The notes: generated by a model from the sequence alone, not told the origin. DNA of 64,000 nt from Bradyrhizobium sp. SZCCT0231 (GCF_018130245.1 NZ_JAFCKP010000002.1:248001-312000); one strand, 5' to 3'. Shown: positions 9,395-19,568, counted from the first letter of the stretch. Numbers and translations are program-made.

Positions 9395-9499
9395 TGTTTC
9401 GTTAGAGGTCTCGACGCCACGGTCCGACGGTCGCTGGGTCAATCTCGATCCAAGCAGACCCGTAACAGTAGCGTCGTTTACCAGAAAGGTAACAGAGTC
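9395..9499 (+). promoter_or_regulatory. fliC1 upstream and leader region
   Basis: The stretch shares with fliC2 and fliC3 a TTCAT...GTTAG core (GTTAG at 9401) and, right before the start, a CCAGAAAGGTAACAG block that includes the ribosome site. The same order appears 78 bp (fliC2, fliC3) or about 94 bp (fliC1) before the start. No sigma54 element was found. The leader could be an FlbT target; this is inference. Confidence 0.45.
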
Positions 9500-11779
9500 A
9501 TGTCCGGTATCGTCCTCTCCTCGTCGGTTCGTCAGAACCTGCTTTCCCTCCAGTCCACCGCTGACCTCCTCGCCACCACGCAGAATCGTCTGTCGACCGG
9601 CAAGAGCGTCAACTCGGCCCTGGACAATCCCACCAACTTCTTCACGGCACAGTCGCTCGACAACCGCGCCAGCGACATCAACAACCTGCTCGATGGCATC
9701 GCCAACGGCGTGCAGGTGCTGCAGGCTGCCAACACCGGCATCACCTCGCTGCAGAAGCTGATCGACAGCGCGAAGTCGATCGCCAACCAGGCGCTGCAGA
9801 CCACCGTCGGCTACTCCACCAAGTCCAACGTCTCCGCCACCATCTCCGGTGCGACCGCGGCCGACCTGCGCGGCACCACCTCCTACGCCAGCGCGACCGC
9901 GAGCAGCAACGTCGTGTATAGCGGCGCCGCCGGCGGCACCACGGCCGCGAGTGGCACCACCACGCTCGGCGCCACCATCGGCTCCTTCACGGGTACCGCG
10001 GGAACGGCCGGTGACGGCACCACGGCCCTGACCGGCGCCATCACCCTGATCGCCACCAACGGCACGACCGCGACCGGCCTCGTCGGCAACGCCCAGCCCG
10101 CCGACGGCGATACGCTGACGGTGAACGGCAAGACCATTACCTTCCGCTCGGGCGCTGCTCCGGCCTCGACCGCCGTTCCGTCCGGCTCGGGCGTCAGCGG
10201 CAACCTCGTCACCGACGGCAACGGCAACACCACCGTCTATCTCGGCACCGCCGGTACCCCGGCTGCGACCGTGAACGATCTGTTGACCGCGGTCGACCTC
10301 GCCAGTGGCGTCAAGACGGCTGCCATCAGCGCCGGTGCCGCGACGATCGCCACCAGCGTCAACCAGACCGCTTCGAGCGTTGCTGCGGGCGCCGTCACGC
10401 TGAAGAGCTCGACGGGTGCGGATCTGAGCGTCACCGGCAGGGCCGACCTGCTCAAGGCACTCGGCCTGACCACGTCGGTGGGCGGCGGCAACGCCACCGT
10501 GAGCGTTAACCGGACCACGAGCGCGGCCTCGCTCGGTGCGACGATCACTGACGGCTCGACGCTGAACGTCAACGGTAAAGTCATCACCTTCAAGAACGCG
10601 CCGATCCCGGGCTCGACCGGTGCGCCGAGCGTTCCGACCGGCTTCGGTGCCAGCGGCAACATCCTCACCGACGGCGCCGGCAACTCGACGGTCTATCTGC
10701 AGGGCGGCACGATCAACGACGTGCTGAAGGCGATCGACCTCGCCACCGGCGTGCAGACTGCGACGATCGCTGCCAACGGCACCGCGACGCTTGCGACCGC
10801 CACCGGCCAGACCAACTCGTCGATCAACGCCTCGGGCCAGCTCAAGATCTCGACCGGCGTCAATGCCGACCTGTCGGTCACCGGCACGGGCAACGCGCTG
10901 AACGCGCTCGGCCTCGCCGGTAACACCGGGACGGCGACCGCCTTCACCGCGGCCCGCACCTCCGGCATCGGCGGCATCGCCGGCAAGACCTTGACCTTCA
11001 CCTCCTTCAACGGCGGCACGGCGGTCGACGTCACCTTCGGCGACGGCACCAACGGCACGGTCAAGACGCTCGATCAGCTCAACACCAAGCTGCAGGCCAA
11101 CAACCTGTCGGCGACGATCGACGCCAACGGCCTGCTCACGATCTCCACCACCAACGATTACGCGTCCTCGACCATCGGATCGAGCGCCGCGGGTGGTGCG
11201 ATCGGCGGCACGCTGACCTCGTCGCTGACGTTCTCGACGGCTTCCACCCCCGTCCAGGATACGGTTGCCCAGACGGCGCGTGCCAACCTGGTGTCTCAGT
11301 ACAACAACATCCTGAACCAGATCGACACGACGGCGCAGGACTCCTCGTTCAACGGCGTCAACCTCTTGAACGGCGACCAGCTCAAGCTGGTGTTCGACGA
11401 GACCGGCAAGTCGAACCTCAGCATCACCGGCGTGACCTACAACTCCAAGGGTCTGGGCCTCGCTGCGCTGACCAGCGGTGTCGACTTCATCGACAACGCT
11501 GCCACCAACAAGGTGCTGACCAACCTGAACGCCGCCTCGAGCACGCTGCGCTCGGAAGCGTCAAGCCTCGGCTCGAACCTCTCGGTGGTGCAGGTTCGTC
11601 AGGACTTCAACAAGAGCCTGATCAACGTGCTGCAGACCGGTTCGTCCAACCTGACGCTGGCCGACACCAACACCGAAGCGGCCAACAGCCAGGCGCTGTC
11701 GACCCGCCAGTCGATCGCGGTCTCCGCGCTGTCGCTGGCCAACCAGTCGCAGCAGAGCGTGCTGCAGCTGCTCCGCTAA
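9500..11779 (+). CDS. fliC: Flagellin FliC, copy 1
   Basis: The 759-residue filament subunit has flagellin D0/D1 helices at both ends: N-terminal SSSVRQNLLSLQSTADLL and DNPTNFFTAQSLDNRA, C-terminal LANQSQQSVLQLLR. The middle (about residues 140-600) is Thr/Ala/Gly-rich and holds repeated beta units beginning DTLTVNGKTITF (about 200), STLNVNGKVITF (about 350) and GKTLTFTSFNGG (about 495), probably the exposed D2/D3 domains. ATG 9500 is preceded by AAAGG ten bases upstream; the frame is open further upstream but without a ribosome site. It is the first of four tandem copies, each with its own terminator, suggesting separate transcripts. Confidence 0.93.
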   Translation: MSGIVLSSSVRQNLLSLQSTADLLATTQNRLSTGKSVNSALDNPTNFFTAQSLDNRASDINNLLDGIANGVQVLQAANTGITSLQKLIDSAKSIANQALQTTVGYSTKSNVSATISGATAADLRGTTSYASATASSNVVYSGAAGGTTAASGTTTLGATIGSFTGTAGTAGDGTTALTGAITLIATNGTTATGLVGNAQPADGDTLTVNGKTITFRSGAAPASTAVPSGSGVSGNLVTDGNGNTTVYLGTAGTPAATVNDLLTAVDLASGVKTAAISAGAATIATSVNQTASSVAAGAVTLKSSTGADLSVTGRADLLKALGLTTSVGGGNATVSVNRTTSAASLGATITDGSTLNVNGKVITFKNAPIPGSTGAPSVPTGFGASGNILTDGAGNSTVYLQGGTINDVLKAIDLATGVQTATIAANGTATLATATGQTNSSINASGQLKISTGVNADLSVTGTGNALNALGLAGNTGTATAFTAARTSGIGGIAGKTLTFTSFNGGTAVDVTFGDGTNGTVKTLDQLNTKLQANNLSATIDANGLLTISTTNDYASSTIGSSAAGGAIGGTLTSSLTFSTASTPVQDTVAQTARANLVSQYNNILNQIDTTAQDSSFNGVNLLNGDQLKLVFDETGKSNLSITGVTYNSKGLGLAALTSGVDFIDNAATNKVLTNLNAASSTLRSEASSLGSNLSVVQVRQDFNKSLINVLQTGSSNLTLADTNTEAANSQALSTRQSIAVSALSLANQSQQSVLQLLR

Positions 11780-11808
11780 CCAGCGGACGACATCGCAAGA
11801 CGATCATG

Positions 11809-11841
11809 GCGGCGGGGCTTCGGCCCCGCCGCTTTCTTTTT
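11809..11841 (+). terminator. Intrinsic terminator of fliC1
   Basis: A 10-bp GC-rich stem (11809-11818 with 11823-11832) closes a TTCG tetraloop and is followed by TTTCTTTTT. It begins 30 bp after the fliC1 stop. Confidence 0.9.
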
Positions 11842-12024
11842 GTGGCGCCGGCACCAGAGTGCCGCTTGGCGAAGCGGGGACGAGGCATTGGGATGCAGCG
11901 AATTGCTCACTCTGAGTTATGGTTGACAAGTGGCAAACGCTTCATCGGTGCACGAAAAAGCATCATCTGATCATGATGATACAGCGAAGCTAGATCTGGC
12001 TGCGCTCGCTCATATGGTGAATCC

Positions 12025-12039
12025 CGGCAAGGACTGCCG
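12025..12039 (+). promoter_or_regulatory. CGGCA-N5-TGCCG palindrome upstream of fliC2 (ftr-like)
   Basis: A perfect 5-bp inverted repeat CGGCA/TGCCG with a 5-base spacer, of the same form as sites upstream of fliX/flgI and in the fliO/flgB gap. It lies about 19 bp ahead of the GTTAGCC core and 103 bp ahead of the fliC2 start. It resembles FlbD (ftr) enhancer sites of Caulobacter; the likeness is from memory. Confidence 0.45.
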
Positions 12040-12141
12040 CGACACGCTTCATGCTTTGTTAGCCTACAACGTTCACCGTCCCGGCCATCGATTAATCCTA
12101 ATCGAAGTTTGTTGCGTTGCGTACCAGAAGGGTAACACTCA

Positions 12142-14417
12142 ATGTCCGGTATCGTTCTCTCTTCATCGGTTCGTCAGAACCTGCTCTCTCTCCAGTCCAC
12201 CGCCGATCTTCTCGCTACCACCCAAAGCCGTCTGTCGACCGGCAAGAGCGTCAACTCGGCCCTGGACAATCCCACCAACTTCTTCACGGCACAGTCGCTC
12301 GACAACCGCGCCAGCGACATCAACAACCTGCTCGATGGCATCGCCAACGGCGTGCAGGTGCTGCAGGCTGCCAACACCGGCATCACCTCGCTGCAGAAGT
12401 TGATCGACAGCGCGAAGTCGATCGCCAACCAGGCGCTGCAGACCACGGTCGGCTATTCCACCAAGTCCAACGTCTCCACCACGATCTCGGGTGCGACCGC
12501 GGCCGACCTGCGCGGCACGACCTCCTATGCGAGCGCGACGGCGAACAGCAACGTCGTGTATAGCGGCGCGGCCGGCGGCACCACCGCGGCGACCGGCACC
12601 ACGACGCTCGGCGCCACCATCGGCACGTTCACGGGCACCGCGGCAACGGCCGGCAACGGCACCACGGCCCTGACCGGCGCCATCACCCTGATCGCCACCA
12701 ACGGCACGACCGCAACCGGCCTGGCCGGCAACGCCCAGCCCGCCGACGGCGACACGCTGACCGTCAACGGCAAGACCATCACGTTCCGCTCGGGTTCTGC
12801 TCCGCCACCGGCGTTCCGTCCGGCTCGGGCGTCAGCGGCAACCTCGTCACCGATGGCAACGGCAACACCACCGTCTATCTCGGCACCGCGGGCACTCCGA
12901 CTGCGACCGTCAGCGATCTGTTGACCGCCGTCGATCTCGCCAGCGGCGTGAAGACGGTTTCGATCAGCTCAGGCGCTGCGACGATCGCGACAAGCCTCAA
13001 CCAGACCGCTTCGAGCGTTGGTGGCGGCGCGGTCACGCTGAAGAGCTCGACGGGCGCGGATCTGAGCGTCACCGGCAAGGCCGACCTGCTCAAGGCCCTC
13101 GGCCTGACGACGTCTGTAGGCGGCGGCAACGCCACGGTGTCCGTCAACCGGACCACGAGCGCGGCCTCGCTGGGTGCGACGATCACGGACGGCTCGACGC
13201 TGAACGTCAACGGTCACGTCATCACCTTCAAGAACGCGCCGACCCCCGGCACGACCGGTGCGCCGAGCGTTCCGAGCGGTTATGGTGCGAGCGGCAACGT
13301 CGTCACCGACGGCAACGGCAACTCGACGGTCTATCTGCAGGGCGGCACGGTCAGCGACGTGCTGAATGCGATCGACCTTGCCACCGGCGTGCAGACCGCG
13401 ACCATCAACGCCAGCGGCGTTGCGGCGCTTGCGACGGCCTCCGGCCAGACCAACTCGTCGATCAACGCCTCGGGTCAGCTCAAGCTCTCGACCGGTGTCA
13501 ATGCCGATCTGTCGATCACCGGCACCGGCAACGCGCTGAACGCGCTTGGTCTCGCCGGCAACACCGGGACGGCGACCGCCTTCACCGCGGCCCGTACCTC
13601 CGGCATCGGCGGCATCAGCGGCAAGACCCTGACCTTCACCTCCTTCAATGGCGGCACGGCGGTCAACGTCACCTTCGGCGACGGCACCAACGGCACGGTC
13701 AAGACGCTCGATCAGCTCAACACCAAGCTGCAGGCCAACAACCTGTCCGCAACGATCGACGCCAACGGCCTGCTCACGATCTCGACCACCAACGATTACG
13801 CGTCCTCGACCATCGGATCGAGCGCCGCGGGTGGTGCGATCGGCGGCACGCTGACCTCGGCGCTGACGTTCTCGACGGCTTCCAGTCCCGTCCAGGACAC
13901 GGTTGCGCAGACCTCGCGTGCGAATCTGGTGTCTCAGTACAACAACATCCTGAACCAGATCGACTCGACCGCGCAGGACTCCTCGTTCAACGGCGTCAAC
14001 CTCTTGAACGGCGACCAGCTCAAGCTGGTGTTCGACGAGACTGCAAAGTCCAGCTTGAGCATCACTGGCGTGACCTACAACTCCAAGGGTCTGGGCCTCG
14101 CCGCGCTGACCAGCGGTGTCGACTTCATCGACAATGCTGCCACCAACAAGGTGCTGACCAACCTGAACTCCGCGTCGAGCACGCTGCGTTCGGAAGCTTC
14201 GGCTCTGGGCTCGAACCTGACGATCGTGCAGGTTCGTCAGGACTTCAACAAGAACCTGATCAACGTGCTGCAGACCGGCTCGTCCAACCTGACGCTGGCC
14301 GACACCAACGTCGAGGCGGCCAACAGCCAGGCGCTGTCGACCCGCCAGTCGATCGCGGTCTCCGCGCTGTCGCTGGCCAACCAGTCGCAGCAGAGCGTGC
14401 TGCAGCTGCTCCGCTAA
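12142..14417 (+). pseudogene. fliC: Flagellin copy 2, frameshifted (4-bp deletion)
   Basis: The locus is collinear with fliC1 and fliC3 but is 2276 bp, against 2280 bp for each of them. In the segment after TTCTGCTCCG (about 12801-12812) it has 20 bases where the other two have 24. The first frame runs from ATG 12142 through the N-terminal domain and about 220 good residues, then turns to nonsense and stops at 12924. The flagellin frame continues from about 12813 to 14417 with an intact C-terminal end. Translated as is, the product would lack the C-terminal polymerisation helix. Promoter-side motifs, ribosome site and terminator are intact, so the lesion is recent or a sequencing error. Confidence 0.75.
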
Positions 14418-14446
14418 CCAGCGGACGACATCGCAAGCAAGATCGG

Positions 14447-14479
14447 ACGGCGGGGCTTTGGCCCCGCCGTTTTCTTTTT
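14447..14479 (+). terminator. Intrinsic terminator of fliC2
   Basis: A 10-bp stem (14447-14456 with 14461-14470), loop TTTG, then TTTCTTTTT. It is nearly identical to the fliC1 terminator. Confidence 0.88.
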
Positions 14480-14744
14480 GCGCACTGCCCGAGATTCGAG
14501 AGGGCAGGCGACGCTCGAAAAAGTAACCAGCGGTTATGGTTAATGGAGCGTAAGCGCCAGGAATCGCCAATGATTTCAGGTGGATTGTCGATCGTGCCGG
14601 CGCCTTCGGCTCGCTTATGGTGAACCGGCGCTTATGCAGGCTGCACGCCTTTCACCCTTTGTTAGCCACGTCACGGCACGCTGGCCCCGTCACTCGATCC
14701 AGAAGCGATCGAACGAAGACGCGTAAGCCAGAAGGGTAAGAGTC

Positions 14745-17024
14745 ATGTCCGGTATTGTTCTCTCTGCGTCGGTTCGTCAGAACCTGCTCTCTCTCCAGTC
14801 CACCGCCGATCTTCTCGCCACCACACAGAACCGTCTGTCGACCGGCAAGAGCGTCAACTCGGCCCTGGACAATCCCACCAACTTCTTCACGGCCCAGTCG
14901 CTCGACAACCGCGCCAGCGACATCAACAACCTGCTCGACAGCATCGCCAACGGCGTGCAGGTGCTGCAGGCCGCCAACACCGGCCTGACCTCGCTGCAGA
15001 AGCTGATCGACAGCGCGAAGTCGATCGCCAACCAGGCGCTGCAGACCACCGTCGGTTATTCCACCAAGTCCAACGTCTCCACCACCATCGCCGGTGCGAC
15101 GGCGGCCGACCTGCGCGGCACGACGAGCTTCGCCAGCGCGACCGCGAGCAGCAACGTGCTGTACAACGGCACCGCCGGCGGCACCACGGCGGCGAACGGC
15201 ACCACCACGCTCGGCGCCACCATCGGCTCCTTCACGGGCACTGCGGCAACGGCCGGCAACGGCACCACGGCCCTGACCGGCGCCATCACCCTGATCGCCA
15301 CCAACGGCACCACCGCAACCGGCCTGGCCGGCAACGCCCAGCCCGCCGACGGCGACACGCTGACCGTGAACGGCAAGACCATTACCTTCCGCTCGGGTTC
15401 TGCTCCGACATCGAGTGCGGTTGCGGCCGGCTCGGGCGTCAGCGGCAACCTCGTCACCGACGGCAACGGCAACACCACGGTCTATCTCGGCACCGCGGGC
15501 ACTCCGACTGCGACCGTCAGCGATCTGTTGACCGCCGTCGATCTCGCCAGCGGCGTCAAGACGGTCTCCATCAGCTCAGGTGCTGCGACGATCGCGACAA
15601 GCCTCAACCAGACCGCTTCGAGCGTTGGTGCGGGCGCGGTCACGCTGAAGAGCTCGACGGGTGCGGATCTGAGCGTCACCGGCAGGGCCGACCTGCTCAA
15701 GGCCCTCGGCCTGACGACGTCGACGGGTGCAGGCAACGCCACGGTGAACGTCAACCGGACCACGAGCGCGGCCTCGCTGGGTGCGACGATCACGGACGGC
15801 TCGACGCTGAACGTCAACGGTCACGTCATCACCTTCAAGAACGCGCCGACCCCCGGCACGACCGGTGCTCCGAGCGTTCCGAGCGGTTATGGTGCGAGCG
15901 GCAACGTCGTCACCGACGGCAACGGCAACTCGACGGTCTATCTGCAGGGCGGCACGGTCAGCGACGTGCTGAATGCGATCGACCTTGCCACCGGCGTGCA
16001 GACCGCGACCATCAACGCCAGCGGCGTTGCGGCGCTTGCGACCGCCACCGGCCAGTCGAACTCGACGATCAACACGTCCGGCCAGCTCAAGATCTCGACC
16101 GGCATCAACGCCGACCTGTCGATCACCGGCACCGGCAACGCGTTGAACGTGTTCGGCCTCGCAGGCAACACCGGCAGCGCCACCGCCTTCACCGCGGCCC
16201 GCACCTCCGGCATCGGCGGCATCGCCGGCAAGACGCTGACCTTCACCTCCTTCAACGGCGGCACGGCAGTCAACGTCACCTTCGGCGACGGCACCAACGG
16301 CACGGTCAAGACGCTCGATCAGCTCAACACCAAGCTGCAGGCCAACAACCTGGCTGCGACGATCGACGCCAACGGCCTGCTGACCATCACGGCATCCAAC
16401 GACTATGCGTCCTCGACGCTCGGCTCGACGGCGGCGGGCGGTGCGATCGGCGGCACGCTGACCTCGGCGCTGACCTTCTCGACGGCGTCCACGCCCGTCC
16501 AGGATGGCGTTGCCCAGACCGCCCGTGCCAATCTGGTGTCTCAGTACAACAACATCCTGAACCAGATCGACACGACGGCGCAGGACTCCTCGTTCAACGG
16601 CGTCAACCTGCTCAACGGCGACCAGCTCAAGCTGGTGTTCGACGAGACTGCAAAGTCGAGCTTGAGCATCACCGGCGTGACCTACAATTCCAAGGGTCTG
16701 GGCCTCGCCGCGCTGACCATCGGCGTCGACTTCATCGACAACGCCGCCGCCAACAGGGTGCTGACCAACCTGAACGCCGCCTCGAGCACGCTGCGCTCGG
16801 AAGCCTCGAGCCTGGGCTCGAACCTCTCGGTGGTGCAGATCCGTCAGGACTTCAACAAGAACCTGATCAACGTGCTGCAGACCGGCTCGTCCAACCTGAC
16901 CTTGGCCGACACCAACGTCGAAGCGGCCAACAGCCAGGCGCTGTCGACCCGCCAGTCGATCGCGGTCTCCGCGCTGTCGCTGGCCAACCAGTCGCAGCAG
17001 AGCGTGCTCCAGCTGCTCCGCTAA
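14745..17024 (+). CDS. fliC: Flagellin FliC, copy 3
   Basis: The 759-residue flagellin has the same length and domain plan as copy 1: conserved helices at both ends and three related beta units in the centre. The upstream region keeps GTTAGCC (14661-14667) and the CAGAAGGGTAA ribosome-site block. Bases of its middle third are almost identical to fliC2, whereas other stretches differ from both other copies, indicating exchange between the genes. Start ATG 14745 is supported by AAGGG upstream. Its own terminator follows at 17054. Confidence 0.93.
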   Translation: MSGIVLSASVRQNLLSLQSTADLLATTQNRLSTGKSVNSALDNPTNFFTAQSLDNRASDINNLLDSIANGVQVLQAANTGLTSLQKLIDSAKSIANQALQTTVGYSTKSNVSTTIAGATAADLRGTTSFASATASSNVLYNGTAGGTTAANGTTTLGATIGSFTGTAATAGNGTTALTGAITLIATNGTTATGLAGNAQPADGDTLTVNGKTITFRSGSAPTSSAVAAGSGVSGNLVTDGNGNTTVYLGTAGTPTATVSDLLTAVDLASGVKTVSISSGAATIATSLNQTASSVGAGAVTLKSSTGADLSVTGRADLLKALGLTTSTGAGNATVNVNRTTSAASLGATITDGSTLNVNGHVITFKNAPTPGTTGAPSVPSGYGASGNVVTDGNGNSTVYLQGGTVSDVLNAIDLATGVQTATINASGVAALATATGQSNSTINTSGQLKISTGINADLSITGTGNALNVFGLAGNTGSATAFTAARTSGIGGIAGKTLTFTSFNGGTAVNVTFGDGTNGTVKTLDQLNTKLQANNLAATIDANGLLTITASNDYASSTLGSTAAGGAIGGTLTSALTFSTASTPVQDGVAQTARANLVSQYNNILNQIDTTAQDSSFNGVNLLNGDQLKLVFDETAKSSLSITGVTYNSKGLGLAALTIGVDFIDNAAANRVLTNLNAASSTLRSEASSLGSNLSVVQIRQDFNKNLINVLQTGSSNLTLADTNVEAANSQALSTRQSIAVSALSLANQSQQSVLQLLR

Positions 17025-17053
17025 TAAGCAACTGAAATATCTAGATAAAATCG

Positions 17054-17085
17054 AGCGGCGGGGCCCTTCGCCCCGCCGCTCTTTT
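17054..17085 (+). terminator. Intrinsic terminator of fliC3
   Basis: An 11-bp stem (17054-17064 with 17070-17080) with a 5-base loop, then CTTTTT. It begins 30 bp after the fliC3 stop. Confidence 0.88.
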
Positions 17086-17134
17086 TGGCGTCTGGAGGCG
17101 GGCAGGGGCGTTCACGGGCCATTAACCCTATCCC

Positions 17135-17153
17135 TTAAACCGGCGTTAACCAT
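17135..17153 (+). promoter_or_regulatory. CtrA box upstream of fliC4
   Basis: TTAA (17135-17138), N7, TTAACCAT (17146-17153) is a perfect match. A further ATTAACCC half-site lies at 17121-17128. It sits 90 bp ahead of the fliC4 start, and fliC1-3 have no such box. This implies the fourth flagellin is controlled differently. Confidence 0.68.
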
Positions 17154-17243
17154 ACTTTAAAGGACACCTCCTAAAACTGGACAAAAGCCCGCTTTCCAGA
17201 CGGCGCGGCCGATTCGTATCCGGTTCAAGAGGAAGACTCGCCA

Positions 17244-19535
17244 ATGTCCAACATCGTTCTCTCGGCGTCCGTTCGCCAGAACCTGTTGTCGCTGCAGTCG
17301 ACGGCCGACTTGCTGGCCACGACGCAGCAGCGCCTCGCGACCGGCAAGAAGGTCAACACGGCGCTCGACAACCCCACCAACTTCTTCACTGCGCAGGGGC
17401 TGGACAACCGCGCGAGCGACATCAGCAACCTGCTCGACGGCATCAACAACGGCGTGCAGGTGCTGCAGGCCGCCAACACCGGCATCACCTCGCTGCAAAA
17501 GCTGATCGACAGCGCCAAGTCGATCGCCAACCAGGCGCTGCAGACCACGGTCGGCTACTCCACCAAGTCGAATGTCTCCACCACGATTCCCGGTGCGACG
17601 CCCGCCGACCTGCGCGGCACGACCTCCTATGCGAGCGCGACCGCCAAGAGCAACGTGCTCTATACCGGCGCGGCCGGCGGCGTCACCCCGGTCACGGGAA
17701 CTGCCGCATTGGGCGCCTCGCTGGGCTCGAGCGCCGGCACCTTTACCGGCACAGCAGCGGTCGCTGCCGACGGCACCACCGCCTTGTCCGGAACCGCCAC
17801 GCTGCTCGGCACCACGGCGTCCACGACCTTCGGCGCGCCGCCCGCGGACGGTGACACCATCACGGTGAACGGCAAGACCATCACCTTCCGCACCGGCATC
17901 GCTCCGACCACGCAGCCGACCGGCTGGGGCCTCGACGCCAGCGGACACATCGCCACCGACGGCAACGGCAATTCGATCGTCTATGAGGGAACGGCGGCTG
18001 CGCCCGGTGCGACCGTCAACGACGTCCTCACTGCGATCGACCTCGCCAGCGGCGTCAAGACCGCAACCATCAGTGCGGGCGCGGCGACAATCGCCGTGAG
18101 CGGCTCGGCCGGTCCTGTCGGAACGCTTCAGGTGGCATCCTCGATCACGGCGGGCGCGGTTACGTTGAAGAGCTCGACCGGTGCAGATCTGAGCGTGACC
18201 GGAAAGGCTGACTTCCTCAACAAGCTCGGTCTGACTGCGGCGACCGGCGCAGGCAATGCGAACGTGACCGCGAACCGATCGACCACCGCCGGCTCGCTCG
18301 GCACCCTCGTTCAGGACGGCTCGACGCTGAACGTCGATGGCCACACCATTACCTTCAAGAACGCGCAGACGCCGCAATCGGCGGCAAGCGTGGCCACCGG
18401 CTATGGCGTCAGCGGCAACGTCGTCACCGACGGCAACGGCAACTCGACCGTCTACATCCAGAGCGCGACGCTGACCGACCTGCTCAACGCGGTCGACCTT
18501 GCGACCGGCGTCAAGACAGCCAGCATCTTCAATGGCGCGGCGACACTGTCGACCACTGCGGGCCAGATCCCGTCGTCGGTCAACAGCAGCGGTCAGCTTG
18601 CGCTCTCCACCGGCGTCAACGCCGATCTCTCGATCACCGGCACCGGTAATGCGCTCAGCGCCTTCGGCCTCAGCGGCAACACCGGAACGGCGACCGCCTT
18701 CACCGCGGCCCGCACCTCCGGCGTCGGCGGCATCAGCGGCAAGACGCTGACCTTCACCTCGTTCAACGGCGGCACCCCGGTGAACGTCACTTTCGGCGAC
18801 GGCACCAACGGCACCGTCAAGACGCTGGACCAGCTCAACGCGCAGCTGCAGGCCAACCACCTGACGGCGACGATCGACGCCAACGGCGTGCTGACGGTCA
18901 CCACCGTCAACGAATACGCCTCTTCGACGCTCGGTTCGACGATCGCGGGCGGTACGGTCGGCGGCACGATCACCGGTGTTCTTGCCTTCACCACCGCGCA
19001 GCCGCCGGTCCAGGATCCCGTGGCGCAGACCGCGCGCTCCAACCTGGTCAACCAGTTCAACAACATCCTGGCCCAGATCGACACGACGTCGCAGGATTCC
19101 TCCTTCAACGGCGTCAACCTGCTCAACGGCGACACGCTGAAGCTGGTCTTCAACGAGACCGGCAGCTCGACGCTGAGCATCAACGGCGTGGTGTTCAATG
19201 CGGCGGGCCTCGGTCTCAGCAATCTCGTCAACGGCGTCGACTTCATCGACAACGGCGCCACCAACAAGGTGCTGGCCAGCCTGAATGCGGCCTCGAGCAC
19301 GTTGCGCTCGGAAGGCTCCGCGCTCGGTTCGAATCTGTCGATCGTGCAGGTGCGTCAGGACTTCTCCAAGAACCTGATCAACGTGCTGCAGACCGGTTCG
19401 TCCAACCTGACGCTCGCCGATACCAACGAGGAAGCGGCCAACAGCCAGGCGCTGTCGACCCGCCAGTCGATCGCGGTCTCCGCGCTGTCGCTCGCCAACC
19501 AGTCGCAGCAGAGCGTGCTGCAACTGCTCCGCTAA
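17244..19535 (+). CDS. fliC: Flagellin FliC, copy 4 (divergent)
   Basis: The 763-residue flagellin has conserved ends (SASVRQNLLSLQSTADLL; LANQSQQSVLQLLR) but a clearly diverged centre and a different leader from copies 1-3. The start is preceded by AAGAGGAAG. A perfect CtrA box stands 90 bp upstream in place of the GTTAGCC core of the other copies, so timing or level of expression probably differs. It could be a minor or tip/base-located subunit; that is speculation from promoter and divergence only. Confidence 0.92.
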   Translation: MSNIVLSASVRQNLLSLQSTADLLATTQQRLATGKKVNTALDNPTNFFTAQGLDNRASDISNLLDGINNGVQVLQAANTGITSLQKLIDSAKSIANQALQTTVGYSTKSNVSTTIPGATPADLRGTTSYASATAKSNVLYTGAAGGVTPVTGTAALGASLGSSAGTFTGTAAVAADGTTALSGTATLLGTTASTTFGAPPADGDTITVNGKTITFRTGIAPTTQPTGWGLDASGHIATDGNGNSIVYEGTAAAPGATVNDVLTAIDLASGVKTATISAGAATIAVSGSAGPVGTLQVASSITAGAVTLKSSTGADLSVTGKADFLNKLGLTAATGAGNANVTANRSTTAGSLGTLVQDGSTLNVDGHTITFKNAQTPQSAASVATGYGVSGNVVTDGNGNSTVYIQSATLTDLLNAVDLATGVKTASIFNGAATLSTTAGQIPSSVNSSGQLALSTGVNADLSITGTGNALSAFGLSGNTGTATAFTAARTSGVGGISGKTLTFTSFNGGTPVNVTFGDGTNGTVKTLDQLNAQLQANHLTATIDANGVLTVTTVNEYASSTLGSTIAGGTVGGTITGVLAFTTAQPPVQDPVAQTARSNLVNQFNNILAQIDTTSQDSSFNGVNLLNGDTLKLVFNETGSSTLSINGVVFNAAGLGLSNLVNGVDFIDNGATNKVLASLNAASSTLRSEGSALGSNLSIVQVRQDFSKNLINVLQTGSSNLTLADTNEEAANSQALSTRQSIAVSALSLANQSQQSVLQLLR

Positions 19536-19568
19536 TTTCGCAGCGCAAGTTCGCTACTCGAGATTTCG

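Noticed and set aside
12921-14417. A separate gene starting at TTG 12921 in fliC2
   Set aside because: It begins mid-domain, has no ribosome site and is exactly collinear with the rest of the sister flagellins; it is the back half of a frameshifted gene.
17157-19523. 788-codon open frame on the minus strand of fliC4, with similar ones opposite fliC2
   Set aside because: They lie opposite highly conserved flagellin codons, and their Arg/Gly/Val-rich composition is what high-GC third positions give in antisense. No ribosome site or family motif.
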